From: Seriola aureovittata
Lineage: Eukaryota; Chordata; Actinopteri; Carangiformes; Carangidae
NCBI RefSeq assembly: GCF_021018895.1
Contig: NC_079383.1
Location: 21,441,853 to 21,505,852, forward strand
Direction: 5' to 3'
DNA: 64,000 bases
The notes under the pieces are model-generated. The model made no database searches. It was not told the DNA's origin and saw nothing but the letters and a program-made list of their open reading frames with translations. Positions 36,459 through 64,000 of this stretch are shown in pieces. The stretch's first letter is position 1, and each line of letters opens with the position of its first letter. The translations under genes were made by a program, and so were the position numbers.

Positions 36459-36911
36459 TGTTGTCATTTCAGCTCCGCGCCGCAGCGGGATTCCAGGAAG
36501 CTCCTGGTGGCGGGAGCGCGCACCAGTCCGGGGTGTCCACCTCCTGAGGGACACGTGTGACGGGCACGCGCATTGGTTTGACAGGGAGCGAACCGGACCA
36601 CCGCCTCAGTGTGGCTCTGCCTGCTGAACTAAGCACGCCTCCGTTCCTGGGTGTGACTCAGCGCGCTGTGAGCTCGCGCGGTTCCGTCTGTTTCAGGTGT
36701 GTGTTCAGGTTCTGTTGTTTCTCTGCGCCGGTTGGAAACCCGCGTTTTTAGACATTTAACCCTCAGCTTGAGAAGCGGAGTGAGGTCTGACTCACGGAGA
36801 CGCCGCGAGGAGCGAAGCCGTGCGTAAAGCTGCTGACAAGCGCGCCACATTATTTTACGCACCAACATCACAAACTCCACAGACTCTGAACTCACGTGTT
36901 TCCTGCTGAGG

Positions 36912-36956
36912 ATGAAAAGCCAGATGAGCCGCGAGCTGCTGCTCAGGTGGGTTTAA
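36912..36956 (+). CDS. Candidate uORF in vipr2 leader (14 codons)
   Basis: An ATG at 36912 opens MKSQMSRELLLRWV and ends at TAA, 24 nt before the vipr2 start codon. It overlaps a possible donor (CAG/GTGGGT at 36946), so it would exist only in transcripts that are not spliced there. Two further ATGs (36968, 36973) are out of frame with vipr2. It could dampen translation; not proven. Confidence 0.25.
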   Translation: MKSQMSRELLLRWV

Positions 36957-36980
36957 CCCTCCGCTGGATGAGATGCCACC

Positions 36981-60515
<23,535 letters not shown>

Positions 60516-61085
60516 CGGTCTGGTTCACAGGAAGTCGTACTCAAGGACGCTTCTATAGACATATCACTTGCTGCTGCAGGGACTGAGCTGCAGAGGTTTC
60601 TGAGGTCAACAACCTCTTATCAGAGAGGACGCGCCTCCTGGACTTTTCTAACATCGCTCTCGAGTTCGTCCTCACGGTGGTCTTCAGTGTTTCTCGACTC
60701 ACAGACATCCACACATGAAGCAAAACCTGCTGGAATCAGGCAGAACAAAAACTTCCATCAATAAATAGTTTTTATTTCAGACTGTTTTATATGATTAAAT
60801 ATTCTAACACATTCGGAGGTTGAGAATTAAGGTTTTCAGCCTAAAATGCAGTGCAACTACATCACTTTTTATTCTTGCATATTCTCAGTGGTTATTAAAT
60901 ATTTTTCAGACACAGCTGAATGTATTGATAACGTGCTATTAATTCAGTTTAATAGTGTGCTGCAGTTTCATGCCAACAAACGTAAAGTTACATTTAACCT
61001 TGGTGGATACCTCGTCTTCAAAGCAAAGAACATTTACCACAAAGATTAAAAACAAGCTAAATAAGAATTTATGTATTAGAAACAT
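60516..61085 (+). other. vipr2: Probable vipr2 3' UTR
   Basis: AT-rich sequence after the stop with no exon. AATAAA at 60760-60765 (CATCAATAAATAG) is the nearest candidate poly(A) signal. Others occur much later (near 62057), so the true end is uncertain. Confidence 0.4.
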
Positions 61086-61112
61086 GTTGGTTAGGGTTAG
61101 GGTTAGGGTTAA
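61086..61112 (+). repeat. Short telomere-like (TTAGGG)n
   Basis: Three TTAGGG-type units (GGTTAGGGTTAGGGTTAGGG-like) stand alone in unique sequence. Too short to be a telomere; an interstitial telomeric-type motif. Confidence 0.7.
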
Positions 61113-61299
61113 TGGTGGTGGAGAATCCCTGATTTTCCCAATTACTTTCTACAAAGATGAGTCTTTGAGATGAGATAACACCCATAACATTTACTTCCTA
61201 CAGACAAACACAAGACGGGAACTGCACAGAACTTGTCCAGTTAAACTTCAGGTGTATTAAGCTAAAAGCCCTTCAAGGGTATGAACTTTCCCCTTTTTG

Positions 61300-61600
61300 T
61301 CATTTAAGCAACTTGCTCTTAGAATCTCTCTGAGAGCAGCGCTGGGATTTGTAGGATGAGTGGACCACAGGAACTGTTCGGTTCTGCTTCCTGTAAGGTA
61401 GGAAGCAGCCCAGGAGTCGACGACGGGTCTGGGCCTGGATGGTGAGGTCGGTTCGTCCCTCGGTGGTTTCGGCGAGACGTGTCTCCTCCCGCCTGGAGAG
61501 AGAGCTGAAGGGCAGCAGAAAGTAGGAGAAGGAGGTGTTCTTCAGTCCATCCGGACCATCTTCCCCCTGCGGCCTCCCGAGCCATCGCCATCTCTTTTCC
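61300..61600 (-). other. Weak coding-like open frame, minus strand
   Basis: Reading the minus strand, one frame is open for about 100 codons without an ATG near its start. It includes NTSFSYFLLPFSSLSRREE and then RRLLGCFLPYRKQNRTVPVV, ending in KLLK and a stop. The sequence is locally richer in GC than its surroundings. A second frame over the same DNA opens with ATG (61319-61591) but looks like low-complexity translation. I do not recognise either product. It may be an exon of an unknown minus-strand gene, a decayed gene, or chance. Confidence 0.2.
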
Positions 61601-63246
61601 TTTTAATCATTTTTACCAGTGTAAACAGTTCAGAAGGGAAAAAAATGCAAAGGTTTTAGAAAACCTGCAGCAGAAATATGTGTTTTTTATTATTTTTTTA
61701 AATTATTTTTTAGCTTTCCTCTCCTGGTAATCATCTCACGGCCACTCAGGTTTATCTTGCGACCCCTCGCTGGGGTCTCGACCTCCATGTTGGCAACTGC
61801 TGTCTATGTGAGATGATAAAAAAGTAATTTCATGTGGGAGTTAAAGAAATGTACAGATTACTGTAGCTCGTGTGTTTATGTTATTTTTCATATAATTGGT
61901 GCCAAATTCAGGGTTCAACCAATATGAGTCTCTGAAGCACAAAATATTTAAAATGTATTCTTGGATTTCAGTGTTTACCATTAGGATCTGAAACGGTTTT
62001 ACACAAAAACTCTTCTAATCACGTTTATCGCTGCCTGTAAATGAAATAAGTCACTAAATAAAAAAACGAAAGTGTCTGAGGCAGAGATTCAGTTCTAATT
62101 ACAGCCAAAAAAAACAAAAAAAAACACCTTGTACAGAAAGTGACTGTTTTGTATTTTGTATTATTTGTGTTTTTTTGTTGACGACTGAGCATCAGTGTCA
62201 TTTGTAATCTTTTGAACTGTAAACCTGTGACTCCATTTATTTTATGTATAAAAAGCTTTTATTGTGAAGGCTGAGTCATGTCTGTTACTGTACATGTAGT
62301 ATGTCTTTTGGGATTATTATTACTATTATTTAAGTTCTTTACTTTTTAGTTTCTCTGCCACAAACTAAAAAGAAAAGCACTGCTTCTAAACGTTGTATCT
62401 ACAGACACTTCCCTGTTCTTATCTCATATTTGTGTTTCCATTGGCGAACAAGCAAACCCGTCTCTGCAGTGTGTGTGTTTATCTGCACTTGACATTTCGC
62501 ACTGGCCCATGCTGTCAGAGGTCAGAGGTCAATGAGGAAGAGAGCATGTTGTTCCACTGGTAAATGGAGGAAAACAAACTTGAGTGTGAAACCCATTTAC
62601 TGGTGGGAGACTTTATTTTTCCTCCTGGGAGTGGGTGTATTTATTTTGGATTGTGAAGCATTTCAGCAGATTGCAGATGCAGATATATGCTTGCATGGTT
62701 TTCAATGGTTTTAGAGAGGTCACCCGTAAAGGTGAAACTCCGTCAGCAGAGCCAAAGAAAAGCAAGACTGATGCCTGGAAAACCTGAATGGCAAAAAAAG
62801 AAAATTGGAAAGTTATAAATACAACTGGCAAGGTAAACACAGACCAATGACAACCCAGGGTTCACCTGGAATGTGGAATGATGGGATCTCAGGTTGATTT
62901 ATCAATCACAATGTCAGGTTACAATGATAAGTGAATATTTCAGGCTGGGTTTGTCAGGCAGTGCCTCCTCCTTTTTTTACTCCTTTCCCTTTTCACATTA
63001 GCCTTATCATTTATATTTTAGAAAAAAAAATGTTTTTTTGGCTCTGCATGTTAAGGTCATACATTATAAATGATCTCTGCCACCAGGCCAGCCATGCTCT
63101 TAAGAAATATTTGTATATAAACTCACTTTTCCTGCTGTCAGATGTATTATAAGTTAGTCTAGCCTGTGCTCACATTTTGTCAGTAGGGCTTCGACCTGTG
63201 TTAGATATTAAGCAGAATATGGCTGAAAACTGAACGGATGGCAGTA
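61601..63246. other. AT-rich spacer right of vipr2
   Basis: No exon seen. Contains several AATAAA hexamers, T-rich tracts near 61687-61710 and 63023-63040, and A-rich runs near 62107-62126. It could include a long vipr2 3' UTR. Confidence 0.4.
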
Positions 63247-63325
63247 GTGGAAGAAGTATTAATCTCAAGTAAAAGTAGCAGTACAGCAGTGTAGAAATAC
63301 TCGGTTACAAGTAAAACTCATTCAA
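63247..63325 (+). repeat. Common teleost dispersed repeat (AAGTAAAAGTAGCAGTA type)
   Basis: GTGGAAGAAGTATTAATC, then AAGTAAAAGTAGCAGTAC, GTGTAGAAATACTCGGTTAC and AAGTAAAA match from memory a short, very common fish repeat built around TACTTAAGTAAAAGTA. Only a fragment is present. Confidence 0.5.
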
Positions 63326-63429
63326 AATGGTATGCTTCATGTTTTGGCATGAAAACAGACATTTCCATTTTTGTGTATGAGCCAAATAAAAAGGTTAACT
63401 GGAATAAATTTATTAGTTGGTTTAAATAT

Positions 63430-63598
63430 ATATATATAATAATATATAATATAATATAATATAATATAATATAATATAATATAATATGATATGATATGAT
63501 ATGATATAATATAATATAATATAATATAATATAATATAATATAATATAATATAATATAATATAATATAATATAATATAATATAATATAATATAATATA
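63430..63598. repeat. AT-rich pentanucleotide satellite (ATAAT)n
   Basis: About 170 bp of ATAAT units with a block of TGATA variants at about 63486-63505. It lies directly upstream of the CCAAT-box promoter at the right end. Confidence 0.9.
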
Positions 63599-63600
63599 CG

Positions 63601-63754
63601 TAGGAGAAAGTCCCGCCTACAAGGTATCTAATTGGACAAGCCCGAACCAATGTCTGACGTCTGTGCGGTCTAACCAATCAGCACGAGACATTCTGACTCA
63701 CTGGATTAAGGTGTAACTTCAACGGTAGCGCCGAAACTTCGCACAGCGACTGTG
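63601..63754 (+). promoter_or_regulatory. Putative promoter and first exon of a downstream + strand gene
   Basis: Three CCAAT boxes lie close together: ATTGG at 63631, CCAAT at 63647 and CCAAT at 63674. A TGACGT CRE-like site is at 63655. The following 70 bp are CpG-richer than the surroundings. They end in ACTGTG/GTAAGA, a strong donor at 63755. This fits a TATA-less promoter with a short non-coding first exon; the gene body would lie right of the window. Confidence 0.45.
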
Positions 63755-64000
63755 GTAAGAAAATAATGTAATTAATACGAATGTCTAGCGCATTTAAGTC
63801 CATTAAACGTCAGCCAACAGTAACGTTAACATACCCAATATTATCCTGAGTTACCTTAAGACCGTTTACGTAAAAAATGTACGAATAACGTTAGTGTTCA
63901 AAACGTTAGCAAAGTGCTAGCTAACGCGGCTAAAAACATTAGCTTGTTATAAGGAACGCTGATGCGGTTTGTTGACATGAGAAGTTGAGTAATCTATGAA

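Larger units (their letters stand above)
36440..36980 (+). promoter_or_regulatory. vipr2: CpG-rich putative vipr2 promoter and 5' leader
   Basis: Between the AT-rich spacer and the vipr2 start codon is a stretch of about 540 bp with many CpGs (for example CGCGCCGCAGCGGG-type sequence near 36476-36490 and GCGCGC near 36516). It starts with a CTCF-like motif at 36445-36458 and has CCAAT-type ATTGG near 36572. No clear TATA box. The leader carries a short uORF and two out-of-frame ATGs. The start site is not determined. Confidence 0.5.

Noticed and set aside
61086..61112. TTAGGG repeats as a chromosome end
   Set aside because: Only about three units inside unique sequence; at most an interstitial motif.

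Overview
This is vertebrate nuclear DNA, most likely from a ray-finned (teleost) fish. The genes have many short exons with GT-AG introns, GC-rich coding exons sit in AT-rich introns, and CA/TG microsatellites are extremely dense. Several interspersed repeats look like ones common in fish genomes. There are no bacterial, plasmid, phage or CRISPR features. The genus cannot be told from the window.

Left half (about 1 to 34,350, + strand): one large gene, read here as dip2c (disco-interacting protein 2 homolog C). Its first coding exon lies upstream of the window. I could place 38 coding exons, one of them a 9-nt microexon, from 1416 to the stop at 31243; all phases are consistent. They encode about 1,592 residues: the end of the DMAP1-binding region, a Ser/His-rich linker, and two degenerate adenylate-forming (FAAL-like) domains. 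The 3' UTR probably runs to a poly(A) signal near 34325.

Middle (about 34,350 to 36,980): AT-rich spacer, then a CpG-rich stretch with a CTCF-like motif. This is the likely promoter and 5' leader of the second gene.

Right half (36,981 to 60,515, + strand): a complete class B G-protein-coupled receptor in 13 coding exons, 444 residues. The C-terminal tail and overall similarity identify it as VPAC2 (vipr2), the VIP/PACAP receptor. It has long 5' introns (6.2, 1.6, 2.2 and 8.0 kb). It departs from the usual family sequence at several ligand-pocket positions.

Right end (60,516 to 64,000): 3' UTR and spacer, a weak coding-like stretch on the minus strand, common fish repeats, a long AT-rich pentanucleotide satellite, and a CCAAT-box promoter with what looks like the first donor site of another + strand gene.

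The two genes are not functionally linked in any known pathway; their adjacency is probably positional. The most unusual features are the replacement of ordinary polypyrimidine tracts by TG repeats at many acceptors, introns with CA repeats at the donor and TG repeats at the acceptor, a candidate 9-nt microexon in dip2c, and the altered ligand-pocket residues in the VPAC2-like receptor. All exon calls are from reading the sequence by eye against remembered family sequences; no alignment or transcript data were available.
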